NCBI GenBank assembly: GCA_030685235.1
Contig: MU839166.1
Span: forward strand, 1 to 64,000
Length of the DNA stretch: 64,000 nucleotides
Reading direction: 5' to 3'
Origin: Copromyces sp. CBS 386.78
Taxonomy: Eukaryota; Ascomycota; Sordariomycetes; Sordariales; Sordariaceae
In this document: positions 1 through 11,194 of the stretch, one piece after another
How positions within the stretch are numbered: position 1 is the stretch's first letter
Layout of the letters: every line of letters starts with the position of its first letter
Position numbers and translations under genes: made by a program
Notes under the pieces: model-generated
Databases searched by the model: none
What the model was told of the DNA's origin: nothing
Seen by the model: only the letters and a program-made list of their open reading frames with translations

Positions 1-165
1 AATGTAATGCCCAGACTTACTAGCTGAAATTTATGAAAAAAACCACGCCAAAGTGTGGTGTGGGTCCAGAGGTTATGTCTGTGAGATGATTGGTCTAAAA
101 AGCGGGAGAGGGCGCGCCAAGTGGGGGAGCAGTGTATGAAGACATTGAGAGCAGTGCGAAAAGAC
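1..165. other. non-coding flank left of the AT-rich block
   Basis: Base composition is ordinary here, and CpA dinucleotides are present, unlike the block that follows. I see no open frame or recognisable motif. It is probably unique DNA next to the eroded repeat, but the window edge cuts it off. Confidence 0.4.
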
Positions 166-2060
166 TTTCTCTAAATATAATATATTTAATAATAGGGTTA
201 AGGGGAGTCTTCGCTATAGTAGATTTATATAACCTTTATTGAACGTACGTATCGTACTTTAAAATTGTAATTATATTAAGAGGGGGGGTTATTACTTTTG
301 CCTAATCGTTTTTAATACGAAGTGTTGGCGGAGGTATTTTAATACTATAATTAGTATAAGGATTAAGGGCGTTAAATTATGCAAAGTTTTAGTGTAGTAT
401 TGGGTCTATAGGACTTTTCTCCTTCTCCTATACTTGTAAATAGGTTCGATTGTCTATAATCTCCCTTAATTTAAACTAACTTTCGTCGTTTTTAATCGTA
501 ATATATCCTTTTTTTCTTTTTAAAATATTAAGGTTGGTCGCTAATATAATAGGGTCTTATAATTTATTAAGTATAATAAAAGGTTTATATAGATAGAAAC
601 TATATTTTGTTTATATAAATTATATAATCGACTATTTGAAAAACTCGCTTCGGATATAAAATAGTCTATTTAAGAAGGATAATTTACTATATTCTACGTT
701 AATATATATAATAGTTTTAAATATATTTTTTAGTAATAATACTTATAAATTTAAAAGACGCCTACGTTAAGTAGTTAGAAGATATAAGTAGAGTAAGGAG
801 GTAATAAAAAGAGGATAATGTTATTATTGTAATATTGTTAATAAAATTAAATAGTATAATAATTACTATAATTATTTAATAGGAGGAGACGCTTCTCTTC
901 CTTATTAAGAGGACGAGAATATTCCTCCTAGTAATTAAATTAATTAAGCGCGAACTAATTGTCGATATAGCTGCTAGGGGAGGTGGCGATAATGCTATAA
1001 CTGTTAAATCAGTTATCGATATAGTTTTCGCTAATATTAATATTGGGAATGATAATAAAGGCGGGAACTGTACGGCTAAAGGTAGAAATATATTCTATAA
1101 CTATTTTAAATTTACGTACGTTTGGGTTAGTAATATATATAGTTAGTATTTTAATATACGACTAGACTATATAGGACTTAGATTGTATATTAATTTTAAA
1201 TCCAAATTTATCCCTATTCTATATATTATTTAATATAATATCGTTCTTTTTAATTATTTCTTTCTATACTTTAAATACTTCCTCTATATTCGTATGTAAT
1301 TAAATTATTTTACGTACTTATATTAGCGATTTCGTATATATAAATTTAAATTTTAATCTAATTATAAAACGGCGGACCCAATATTAGTTGAAATTAATCT
1401 TATAACCGTTAATTCGAATTAGCTATTTAACGGCGTATATAATCTCTTAGTTTATAACTTTATATTCTAATTAAAATAGTTAATTAACGATTAATATTAA
1501 TTGTAAATAATTATTATAAACTAATAAATATTTAGGTATTTACTTAAGTAAATAATACGAGTTCCTCCTCTTCTATTAATTTCTTTGCCCTACTATTCTA
1601 TAACTGTAATTTAATACCTTTCGAATAGTTTACGGTGGTGTAGTAGCTAGCGTTATAAGTTCGCGCCGCGGCGGCGACCGTTTTGAACCTTCCCTCCCTT
1701 AACGTACCGACCGCAAGATCGATACGCTATTTATTCGAAAGACCGGCGAGAAAATTACTAGCGGGCTTTATCGTATACGATTTTACGATAAATTAACTAG
1801 ATTATTGATAATATTAATATCGAGAGCTGGGTAATAAAGTAATAAATAGTAATAGACGAAGGTGCTAAACGGTTAGAGCCAGTTAGAGCCAGCGAGACTA
1901 CACCCCGTACGTATATACTATACTATAGGAGGCGGTGAACTTCTGCCCAATAATAATTTATATTGGTTATATTATCTATACTATTTTATACTAAATACCA
2001 ACGTTCCCAGTCCGGTATTTAGTAGTTCGTAATAGATTTACACGGTCAGATTAAGTCAAA
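166..2060. repeat. AT-rich RIP-eroded relic, probably an old transposon
   Basis: The block is strongly AT-rich, dominated by TpA, and has no usable open frame on either strand. CpG is kept (many ACG, CGT and GCG) while CpA is nearly absent: about 5 CA in 181-1860 by hand count. Loss of CpA with gain of TpA is the signature of repeat-induced point mutation, the fungal genome defence that turns CpA into TpA in duplicated DNA. CpA becomes more frequent again from about 1860. I could not find terminal repeats or decode the ancestral protein, so the kind of element is unknown. In Neurospora such blocks are normally DNA-methylated heterochromatin. Confidence 0.8.
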
Positions 2061-2179
2061 TTACTTATGGTGGGTATACAAAAAAACGGTGGTACATTGA
2101 TTTGCTAACAAAATGCGGGGTTTGCTAGGTACCGAAATTTTTTCGCGAATCTATTCACTTTCGCGAATCCATACACCAG

Positions 2180-2200
2180 ACCCCAAGCTTCGCTTGGGGT
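2180..2200. repeat. perfect 9-bp inverted repeat with 3-nt loop
   Basis: ACCCCAAGC at 2180-2188 is followed by TTC and then by its exact reverse complement GCTTGGGGT at 2192-2200. It sits close to the edge of the eroded block, just after two copies of a TTTCGCGAATC direct repeat. It could be an end of the old element or an unrelated palindrome. Confidence 0.55.
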
Positions 2201-2363
2201 CGCAGAGGGCGTTTCGAGCCCAGACGAGTAGCTGTATGAAAATTCCATTTGGGGGAAAGAGCTTTAATGTATACTCTAACCATGATATAAGCTAGCTAAA
2301 CTCTTTTTTTTTCCCTGAACCTGTCCTGTCCTGGTAAAAACCCTAATCATCTTTTGTTCATGA

Positions 2364-2420
2364 ATGCCATGCCATGCCATGCCATGAATACCATGCCATG
2401 CCATACCATGCCATGCCATG
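2364..2420. repeat. CCATG pentamer tandem repeat
   Basis: About eleven copies of the 5-bp unit CCATG, with interruptions (AATAC, ATAC), lie downstream of the INCENP stop codon. They are probably neutral slippage-prone DNA. Confidence 0.85.
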
Positions 2421-2703
2421 ATACATATCCATCCATCCCTAGTCCTAACATGTACTTATGCAAAGAGCCGTCCGTTATTCAACCCTCCATAATGAACAGA
2501 TGCTATACCCTTTCCTCTGCTATACCCTTTCCTTTCCCTTGCTCCTTTGCAGCACCGCAGCCTTCTCACCCTTAAGTTAACGCTGCTTTGGTATAAACCC
2601 CATAACATAACATATCCGAACTCCCACTCCCACATTGACATATACAAACAATATCAATACAATACAATACAATCCCTCTCTCCATCATACTGCATAACAC
2701 GAA

Positions 2704-5700
2704 CTACCCCAACGTCCTCCCCAACCCCCAACTCCACCCCCCCTCAACCCTCATCCTCTCCCTCGCCTCCCTATCCCTACACACCTCCTCCTCCGTCAAC
2801 CGATCCTGCCCCTCCCAATTCGCGCTGCTCGTCCTCGCCCTAAACCGATGATGCCGACTCTTATCCTTGCTAAACACCTCCTCCATATTCAGCGGCGCCG
2901 GCGGCCCGAAAATCACCATCGGATCGAGCTGTTCCTGCGCCAAGAGCTGCGCTTTGAGAAAAGGACTATCGGTCCAGTTACCCCCATTGAGAGAAGACCG
3001 CAGGTTGGGGTTGGATGTGGACGGGCGCGGCGTGTCGACGCCATCTTCGTCGTCGGTTTGGATCTCGGGAAGCTCGATCGAGTCGCCGGCTGCCATGGCG
3101 GCGAGGCGGGGGGAGGTGCGCGATGGTTTTGTGGCTGAGGCGAGGGCGCGGGCGGCAGGAGCACCCGGCCGTGCTGGGGTTTGGAGCGCATGGCGGGAAG
3201 ATCCGGCTTGAGCGGCGGAGGAAGGACCGGCGCCGGTGGGGTTGGAGGCGAAGGGGATGTGGTTGCCCTTTTGGAATTGGGCCGTGTCGAGGGCATGGCC
3301 CGTCTTGATTTGGTTGACGGTTGTCTTCTTGAAGAGGTCGACTGTCCGCGATGGAGGGGGCGGAGCATGAGGGACGTTGTTGTAGTTGCTGGCGAAGATG
3401 GACTTGCTCGTGGTGGTAGTCGACAAGTCCTTCTTGAACCCAACTGAGGGTTGTCTAACGGGTGCCGAAGGTCTTACTCCCGAAGGTCGAACAGCTGAAG
3501 GCCGGACTGGCGCCCCCCTGATGCTCCTTTGCTGTTGGGTACTACCCTCGGCCATTTCGATATCCGCATCAAAGTCTTCCGATACACGAATCCGTTTCGA
3601 GTCCTGATGTGCCTCTTGCACCTGCTGCACTTGCGTCAAGGGACGCTTCGAAGCCGCCTTCCCCAGCACAGCATTAACTGGTCGACTATCATGAAGCGTC
3701 GAGCCCAACCGAGAGTTAGGCCTGCTAGGCTGCCTGCTCTCCGCCAAATGATCCGGTGGTCCATTAGGCTGGGACCTCGGCGGCGGGGGTGGTGCACGGG
3801 TGCGCTTAGCTTGCTCAATCGCGGCCTTCTTAGCTGCCGCGGCTTGCTTGCGCTGCTCTTCCTCCTTCATCCCGGCCCTCTTGCGCTCGTTTGCCTCTTT
3901 CTGGTCGCGCCTGCGCTGGATCTCGCGCTCCTCTTGCTCCTTTTGCTTGGCCGCTAGCTCCAGGGCCTTGGGCCGCCCGACAGTCGAAGAATAAGACCCC
4001 TTAAGACTCTGCAGGGAAGGCTTCTTTGTGAGCGAAGACGTGCTGGCCTTGCTCACGAGCTGCTGCCTTCCGTGCGACTGACCTAGGCTCTCTTGGCTGG
4101 TGGTGCTGAGAACACTGTTGGTGGAAGTGTGGAATGCTCCCTGCTGGGAGCTGGTGGTGTTGACGCGGATGCGAGTCGGGGCGGGCTTGGCCCTCGTCAA
4201 GGCCTCCTTCGTGGGCCTAACAGGTCGCTTGATACCGGTGCCACGGGAGGCTTGAGCAGATGGAGGTCGGGGAATCGACTGAGGTGGCTTCATGGAGATG
4301 TCTGCCATATCGACATCGGCCTCCTCCTTTTCGGCTTCACCCTGCTTGGCTCCTCTGCGAAGACTAGTCCGAGTGGCTTTCTTGGGGCTCTTGGGTGCCG
4401 ATTTCGAAGGTCCGGGTGTCTCAAACAACTGCTTGGACTGTGGTCGTGCCTTGGCAAGCTTTTCTTGTTCCTTCTGTTCAGCCGCACGTCTCTCCATCTC
4501 CGCCTGTCTCTCTTGCTCTTGCTGGAAGAGACGGGCCTTTTCCGCCTCCTTCTCGCGCATTTTCTCAAATTTCTCGTTCTGCTTGGCATATTGCTTGGCC
4601 TCCTTCTCTTCCTTTTTCTTTTCCTTCTCCCGTTCTTCCGCCTCCTTTCTTTCCCTCTCGCTCGATGCTCGAGTCTTTCGCGTGGCTCGGATGGGGGTGG
4701 CGGCTACGGGGGCCTCGGCCTGTGCATGGTGAGATAGATCAGGATAGACGACATTGTCGGCTGTCTTGAAAGAAGCTTCGGATAAACTGTGGTTCTCTTC
4801 CAGTCGAGCAGTCGAAGGGGTTGTAAAGAGCCCGGTCAGTTTCGCTTCCGCATTACCGGTGGGGAGAAGTCCCTTGGATGACTTCATAAGGGATGAAAAC
4901 TTGTTCTTGACCCTCTCCAACGTGTTTCCGTGGAATGCCTTGGAGGGAGACTTGAAGGGCGAAGCAGGTTCGTCCGCTGGCATCTTGTCGAGGTTGGAAG
5001 TAGATGCAGATGCCTCCTTCTTGGGGCTGGCGGTATGTGGCACGGAAAGCTCGTTCAAGTTCGGTAGCATGGGAACAGAAGCCGATTTGATATGCGCTGA
5101 AGAAGTGGCAGGTGGTTCCTGGATGACGGGCGCTTTACTTGGTGAGTCGGGCCTGTTCTCCATGAAGGATTCTCCCAGGGTCGGGGATGCCTCCCTTGCG
5201 AATAAGTTCATTCCTTCCATTGGCTGACTTAACCTCGTGTCTTTACGCGCATTCCACACCATGGGGGTGGACATATCCGCTCCCTTGCTGGGAGGTCCAA
5301 TCCAGTCATCATCGTCGTCCAGCGGGAATGCTCCAGGTGTGGGAAATGCCCTTGGAGTAACCACAGGTGGCTTCTTGGGTGAGGATTTGGTGGGCTCCGG
5401 AACGGGTTGTGTCGTTGGGGCCTGTGAAGTCGATGCGGGTTGTTGTGCCGGCAAGAGGTGAGCTATCGATTTCGATGGTCTCGGTCCCATTGACTGGCCC
5501 TTGCCCAGCATGCTGATCTGGTCCTGCAATCGCTGGGTATATGATTTACCAGTCCTTGGTCCCTGAGTGTGATCCTCATCAACATCCATTTCATCGTCGT
5601 CGTCGTCATCGAAATCCTGCCGGGTAGTATTGCCCAGACTCTTGCCTCCAGTTTGGCGATGGTAGAATGAGGTTCGCGTTACGTCGACATGGCTAGTCCT

Positions 5701-7511
5701 CGACATCCTATTACCGAGGCTCTTCTTAGAGGTCATCGGCTCGCGTGCGGGAAGTGATGCGAAGTTCAGACTGCTCAGGCGCTTAACCGGGCTAATAGGG
5801 CTAGAGGCTTCCATGGATGAGTTGGCGTCATCATCCACCTTGTCGTCCGCTTGGCCATCCGCATTATCCTCCTCAGGCTGGGCTTGTTGTACAAAGGGCG
5901 CTGGAGTCTTGGGTTGCTGCTCGACGACTGACCCCTTCTCGGGCGATTTCTTCTTGGGTGACTTTATCGGGGAAGCCGCCTTTTCCGGAGAATCATTATC
6001 CACAGGCGATTCCTCCTCTTCAACATTCATGCCCTTCAAAGGGGAGAGAATCTTTTCTGGTGAAGGAGCCTTCGTCGGGGAGGCCATCTTGACCGGGGAA
6101 AGTCTCTTGGCGGGGGAAAGACGGTTTTCTAGCGATGCGAGCTTTTGAGGCGAGGGGGCTTTAACCGGCGAGGCAGCCCTCTTCGGGGAAGGCGCATGGA
6201 TAGACCTGGTGGGCGACGGGATGAGCATATGGACTGGGCTACTAGACCTAGCCACATCAAGCTCGGGCGAGGGAAGTCGGGGGTATTGAACGGTAGGCTG
6301 GACAGTTTCTTCTGAAGGTTGTGTCTCTTCCGGTAGTTCGACTGTCTCCTGCGATACGGGACTGGCGTGCTGCTCCGGTTCAGTGGGGGCTGGTTGAAGT
6401 CCAAGATCCTGTGACTCTTTCTCCTGCTCTGGTTCCTCCTGCGTCGGTTCCTGGCTACGCTCCTGTGACGGCCGTATTAAATCCTCTGTCTGCTCCTGTG
6501 TGGGCTCCTGCGATGGTCGTTGTGACGGTTTCTGTGTCGACTGTTGAGTGAATTCCACCGTCGGCTCTTGCGCTGTTTCTCCCATATCGATATCGGCATC
6601 GACAACCTTGTCGACCTCATCAACATCCATGACATCCAGCTGCTGACTGCCATAGTATCCGGAATCGGTGGCCTTGACGGGGGTAGGCGACTTGGAAAGA
6701 ATGGGTAGAGGGGAGCCATTGAGATGTTTGATGGGGCTTCTGACTTTGGACGGGGTAGCAGTGACTGGTTTTGCTGGACTCGGGGGTGGTCGCATGGGCG
6801 TGTTGTTGTTCGGCTTGACTGGGCTCGGTTGTCGTGATGGCGCGGCGACGCTCTTGACTGGGCTTGGCGACTTTGCAGCTGAGGCGACACCCGATTTTCG
6901 CGGGCTCACACGGCGCGTCGAGGGAGTGGTGGGATTCTTGGGGACATGGGCTTCGTCATCAGCATCGGCATCGGCATCGGCTTCTGGTGTATCGGGCCTG
7001 ATCTTGGGCGTCCATGACGAGTTGTTGTTCGCGGGCGGGGCGAGGACGAAGGGATTTGGTGTTCCTTGGGGGGTAGCCGAAAAGATGCTGGCCAAGGGCT
7101 GCTGCATGTTAGAACAAATCATTAATCTTTTGTCGCTCGTCGCAGAAAGGCAAGGCGCTGCTGTCTGGATGCTTACCACTCGGACTTGGGTATTTGGTGC
7201 TTTGCGAATTGTTCGCGGCGTCTTGCCTCGTGGTCGCGCTGGTGTCTTGAAGATTTCGGTCATGTTCCTGTTTCTTGGTCAGCTACCATAGACAAGACAA
7301 ACATGGTCGCCGTCGCGCGCAGAGACACGCACATTTGGTTCTCGCCCGAGAAGATGTCGTCCATGTGCTCATTCAGCCAATCCATCTCATTGCGCGCGGC
7401 ATACGAGAACTCTTCGACTTCCTCCTCTGCAACCTTGAGCGCAGATGCGCGCTCTTCTGTAACCCATGCTGCCGACCCGACGGGCAGACGTGGTGGCTTG
7501 CGCATCGCCAT
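2704..7511 (-). CDS. sli15: inner centromere protein INCENP/Sli15 (chromosomal passenger complex)
   Basis: Scaffold of the chromosomal passenger complex, which binds and activates Aurora kinase at centromeres and the spindle midzone. Coding exons are 7511-7333, 7267-7177 and 7101-2704, giving 1555 aa. Introns of 65 and 75 nt carry GCTGAC and CTAAC branch sites; the second is a multiple of three and reads through. The N-terminus (about residues 1-60, with WLNEHMDDIF) fits the centromere-targeting region. Residues about 157-477 hold many SPxK motifs, which are likely CDK sites. Two highly charged coiled coils lie at about 897-965 and 1130-1194. The C-terminus (about 1437-1500) contains an IN-box, with WTDSPFLKAQL, LDPMVIFGPP and MEEVF. 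The fungal protein is long and low in complexity, so homology rests on its two ends. The gene is divergent from RAD18. Confidence 0.88.
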
Positions 7512-8295
7512 TTTTGCTGTTTGTTTACTTTGGCGCCAAAAGTCAACAAACCGGATAAGCGAAGGGAAGGGCGATGCGGAAAGCTAAAACACCGAGCAAT
7601 GAATGAAAAACGAAATCGCAAGAAAATAGTCAAAGCATCGGTATAATTGGTCAAGAAAAGGGAGGTGTTGACGGAGTTGGCGATGTGGTGGTGGTGGTTG
7701 TCGGAGGGATGACGGGAATTGAAATGCGAGGGATTGGAGATGGAGTTTCTGTGTTGCTTTGTTGCCGGACCAAGCCAGTTGTTGACCAAGTCATGGCTCC
7801 ACCAATCCGCTTTGGTCTTTGTTTTGATTGACGCCCAAAGAGGAATGGTCTGGGCTGAGGAGCAGAGGTGGGGCTTCGGCTCCAATGTTGCAGCGCTTTT
7901 GCGCTTGGAAGGTCCCGCTGCACGCCTTCCCGTCGCCAATTCACGTGCAGGCCCTGTCATTACGTTACCCTGTTAGGGATAATTACTGTTTGTCATTCTG
8001 TGAAGGGATGACCACAAAGAGGTGCAAAGCCATGATATGACAATGAAGAATGCTTCAACATCTTACGTGGTGGTAAGCAGCAATCCATAGCTGCAGATAA
8101 ATCGTGAGTATATACACTGGTCGCTGTTCGGTCCCTGTCGTGAGACTCGGCCTGACTCTGTAAATACAGTGTAATGCGAGGGCTGTTTCTCATTGACTTG
8201 AATTCTCCCACTCATTCAACTTGCAGACATCGCGTCTCACATCTTCCGTCTCCACCAACAAAGAACTTGGATATCAGTCATTTCAGCAATTGAAC
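7512..8295. promoter_or_regulatory. divergent promoter region between INCENP and RAD18
   Basis: A 784-bp region separates the two start codons. A TTCAACTTGCAG just before 8227 could be the acceptor of an intron in the RAD18 5' UTR. In-frame sequence upstream of 8296 begins with TTG, not ATG, so it is not the start. I see no clear TATA box. Confidence 0.5.
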
Positions 8296-9869
8296 ATGCA
8301 AGTCTTTAGCGATGAAGCCTTCAACGTGCCCGACTCGACCGACTGGCTGGGCACTCCCCTCGCATGCCTGATGCCCGTCGAACAAGCCTTCCGCTGTCAC
8401 GTCTGCAAGGACTTTTACGACTCTCCCATGCTCACATCCTGCAACCACACCTTTTGTTCGTTATGCATTCGAAGATGTCTGTCCGTTGACAGCAAGTGCC
8501 CGCTATGTCGGGCAACCGACCAGGAATCCAAACTCCGAGGGAATTGGGCTTTGCGCGAAGCCGTTGAAGCCTTCACCAAGTCCCGAAGAGCCATTCTCGA
8601 GTTTGCCAAAGCACCACCACCAGCCCTTCAATCACCGACAGAGCAGTCAAATTCACCACCAAAACGAAAGGCGACCGAAATGCATGGTGCGAAAGATGAG
8701 GAGGACCAAGAAACCAAGAGACCTAGAAGGTCAACCAGATCGACAAAAACCCGGGCCGCTGAGTTGACAGCAGCGATACTACAAGAAGAGGAAGACACCA
8801 CCACACCATCAGCCGATCCTGATTACGTCGACCAACCACCCGGTTTGTTTTCCTCCTCTCCTTCTCGGCCTTCCATCATCATCACCACTAACGCCCCGCA
8901 CCAGACGACGGCCTAGTAGCCTGCCCCATCTGCCTCACCCGTATGAAAGAACAGCAAGTCGACCGCCACATCGACACCTCCTGTCCCGGTTCTCCCCAGG
9001 CAGCAGCAGCAGCATCCAAACGACAATCCGCCGTCGCTCAAACACCACAACCATCATCTACCTTTTCATCCTTCAACACCCGCCTGGGACAAAGCACACA
9101 ACCGCAAAAGGCACCCGAACGCCTCCCCGCTCTAGCCTACTCCATGCTCAAAGACACCGCCCTGCGCAAGAAACTCTCCGAACTCGGTCTCTCCACCCAC
9201 GGTTCTCGCCAACTTCTCGAAAAGCGACATAAGGAGTGGATAACCCTCTGGAACGCCAACTGCGACTCCTCGCGGCCCAAGAAACGGTCCGAGTTGTTGA
9301 GAGATCTAGACGAATGGGAACGAACAGTAGGAAATCCTGGCGGAGGCTCGAGGATCGGTGGTTTTGGTATGACAATAGGAGGAGGGGGAGCGGGACAGGG
9401 ACCCATGGCGAGGGCACAAGCTGCCGGCGCGGAGATCAAGGACAAGGAGTTTGATGGGAAAGCGTGGGCGAATCGGTATGGAGGGAGTTTTGGGGATTTG
9501 ATCAAGCAGGCCAGGAAGGGGATTCAGAGACAGACGTTGTTGGATGGGGGAGAGAACTCGGGCGAGAGCGGCGCAAAGGAGAAGAAGGAGACTGAGACCG
9601 AGACTGAGAAAGAGGACACGCCAGCGGATCTACCTCTACCTAGGCCAGACCAAGGAGATGGCGAGAGCAGTAGCATGGCGCCACCAACACCGATGGATAT
9701 CGTCCCGCCATCAAGTCCACCACGACTGGATGAGCAGGGGGGTGATAGCGGTATGGACGATGAACAACTTGAAGTAATACCCGGGACACCAGAGAAGGGG
9801 AACTCAAAGTGGGAGACATCACAACAGCAAAAACAGCAACAGCAGCCACCAATAGCTGGGGATGCGTAA
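8296..9869 (+). CDS. rad18: postreplication repair E3 ubiquitin ligase RAD18 (UVS-2)
   Basis: RING-type ubiquitin ligase that, with Rad6, monoubiquitinates PCNA at stalled forks. Exons are 8296-8842 and 8905-9869 (503 aa), with a 62-nt intron holding an ACTAAC branch site. The RING finger starts at C34 and C37 and runs to about residue 72 ([14 protein letters not shown]). Splicing creates a UBZ4 zinc finger with C189, C192, H204 and C209. A SAP DNA-binding segment lies at about 255-305 ([28 protein letters not shown]). This RING-UBZ-SAP order and length match the Neurospora uvs-2 product. The start at 8296 is chosen because [18 protein letters not shown] aligns with the conserved family N-terminus. 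The C-terminal third is acidic, glutamine-rich and poorly conserved. Confidence 0.95.
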
Positions 9870-10077
9870 AAAGGAGCCGAATTAAAATCAAAGAAACATC
9901 CATACTCAGGACTATGAATGAGCCACGATCATGGAACCCCTTTCTTCTTCTTTTCACTGTGAACTTTTGGAAAGCGTTCTGCATAGCGCAGATTCTATTT
10001 ATTGTCGCGCGCATTGTGCTACAGTGGCAATTTGTCTTTCGACACAACATACTTCTAGTGTGCAGTCTTGGTCACTC

Positions 10078-10109
<32 letters not shown>

Positions 10110-10540
10110 AACGCACTATGTACTTGGGTTTACATATCTCAGCGGCACTAGACTAGACTGAAACCTACGAGCAACTACCTATAATAGAGGGAATAAACAC
10201 TTGTACCACTCCGAGCTGTCTTGGCGAATGCAAAAATTCCGTTTACTTGCACCATCCATCCATCCCTCAACTGTAGACTAGTTACCCGTCCAGACTATGT
10301 AGGTACTCACCCGACGGATTCTTTCAAGTTGGGTTGGGTATCTTTCAATGGAACTTAAACTTTCACATCTTTCCTTCTATCCAATGGTATCCCACCCTTC
10401 TCTCCCATCCTTCTATCCCATCCCCCTGTCCCATCCTTCTTCTCTCCCGCCCTCGCTCAAATGCCCGTGTCTCTCTCTCTTTTGCACCCGCCCCACCCCC
10501 GCCCGCCCGCGCCACCGGCTCAAAACTCAAAACTCAAAAC
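9870..10540. other. convergent 3' intergenic region with AATC repeat
   Basis: Lies between the stops of RAD18 (+) and RNase H2 subunit C (-). It holds a run of seven AATC tetramers at 10080-10108 and CT-rich sequence from about 10370. No gene seen. Confidence 0.6.
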
Positions 10541-10546
10541 TCAAAA
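10519..10546. repeat. four 7-bp CTCAAAA repeats containing a stop codon
   Basis: Four exact copies of CTCAAAA. The last copy (10540-10546) contains 10541-10543, which is the TGA stop codon of the minus-strand RNase H2 subunit C gene. Confidence 0.9.
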
Positions 10547-11194
10547 CGAGTGAACCCTCTCCGCAAACCCAATCCACTCCTCCACCCCTCTTACATACGC
10601 ATCCCCCGCCGCATCAGCCAAGGACTCATGTCCCCAGACCACAAACTCTTCAAACTCTGCTTGGATTTGCATTTGCATTTGCATTTGCATTTGTCCTCCT
10701 ACTTCCGGCTCTGAACCCTGCCCATTCTCGCTCTCGGCGGCTTCAAGATCCATTACCTCTGGCTCGTTGTCGTTTTCCATCACGAAGGACATTTCGTGAG
10801 CTAGTCGTCGTGGCTGCTGCTGCTGCTGCTGCTGGTTCTGGTTCTGCTGTTGTTGTTGTTGTTTGGACTGCCCGTGCTTGGGGGCTTTCGAGGCAATGAC
10901 ACCTTTGTAGCCAGGGGGCAGAGGCAAAGATTTGCCGTGCAGCTTGCGGCCGCGGAAGTAAGAGGTTTTTAGACCATCTGGGGGTGTGTTGTGTTAGTAC
11001 CATGTATTAATAGCCCTTGGAGATATGCGTGCGACAAAGGGAAAAGAGGGTTATATACCCTCTTCACGCGGATTCCAAAATGAGTCGGTAGGTTCTACGG
11101 ATCCGTCGTGGTGGATGCGGCAGGGGAGGAGGTTGGGTGTTGTTTTTGGAAGGGGGGTTGAGGTGTTGGTGAAGGCGAAGATTGGTCGGGACAT
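10541..11194 (-). CDS. rnh203: ribonuclease H2 subunit C (Rnh203/RNASEH2C)
   Basis: Non-catalytic subunit of RNase H2, which removes ribonucleotides from DNA and RNA:DNA hybrids. Exons are 11194-11059 and 10977-10541 (190 aa). The 81-nt intron has a TACTAAC branch site. The conserved family core runs across the junction: LLPCRIHHDG, then EPTDSFW, then YFRGRKLHGKSLPLPPGYKG. After this core comes a glutamine-rich insertion encoded by CAG/CAA repeats (10813-10862). An alternating Gln-Met run is encoded by a TTTGCA hexamer tract (10664-10693). The C-terminal motif FVVWGHE fits the family. The insertion should be variable between strains. Convergent with RAD18. Confidence 0.9.
10664..10693. repeat. 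TTTGCA hexamer microsatellite inside a coding exon
   Basis: About four to five copies of the hexamer encode Gln-Met dipeptides on the minus strand in RNase H2 subunit C. The 6-bp unit means length changes keep the frame. Confidence 0.9.

Larger units (their letters stand above)
2061..2703. other. flank between RIP relic and INCENP 3' end
   Basis: No convincing gene. It holds a direct repeat of about 12 nt (core TTTCGCGAATC, near 2139 and 2159), a hairpin at 2180-2200 and a CCATG tandem tract at 2364-2420. Below 2704 it is the 3' flank of the minus-strand INCENP gene. Confidence 0.5.

Noticed and set aside
2205..2235. GTTTCGAGCCC resembling a tRNA T-arm near the RIP block
   Set aside because: No matching D-arm, anticodon arm or acceptor stem upstream.
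8221..8295. In-frame 25-codon extension upstream of RAD18
   Set aside because: It begins with TTG, is not conserved, and CAACTTGCAG inside it looks like a 5' UTR splice acceptor.
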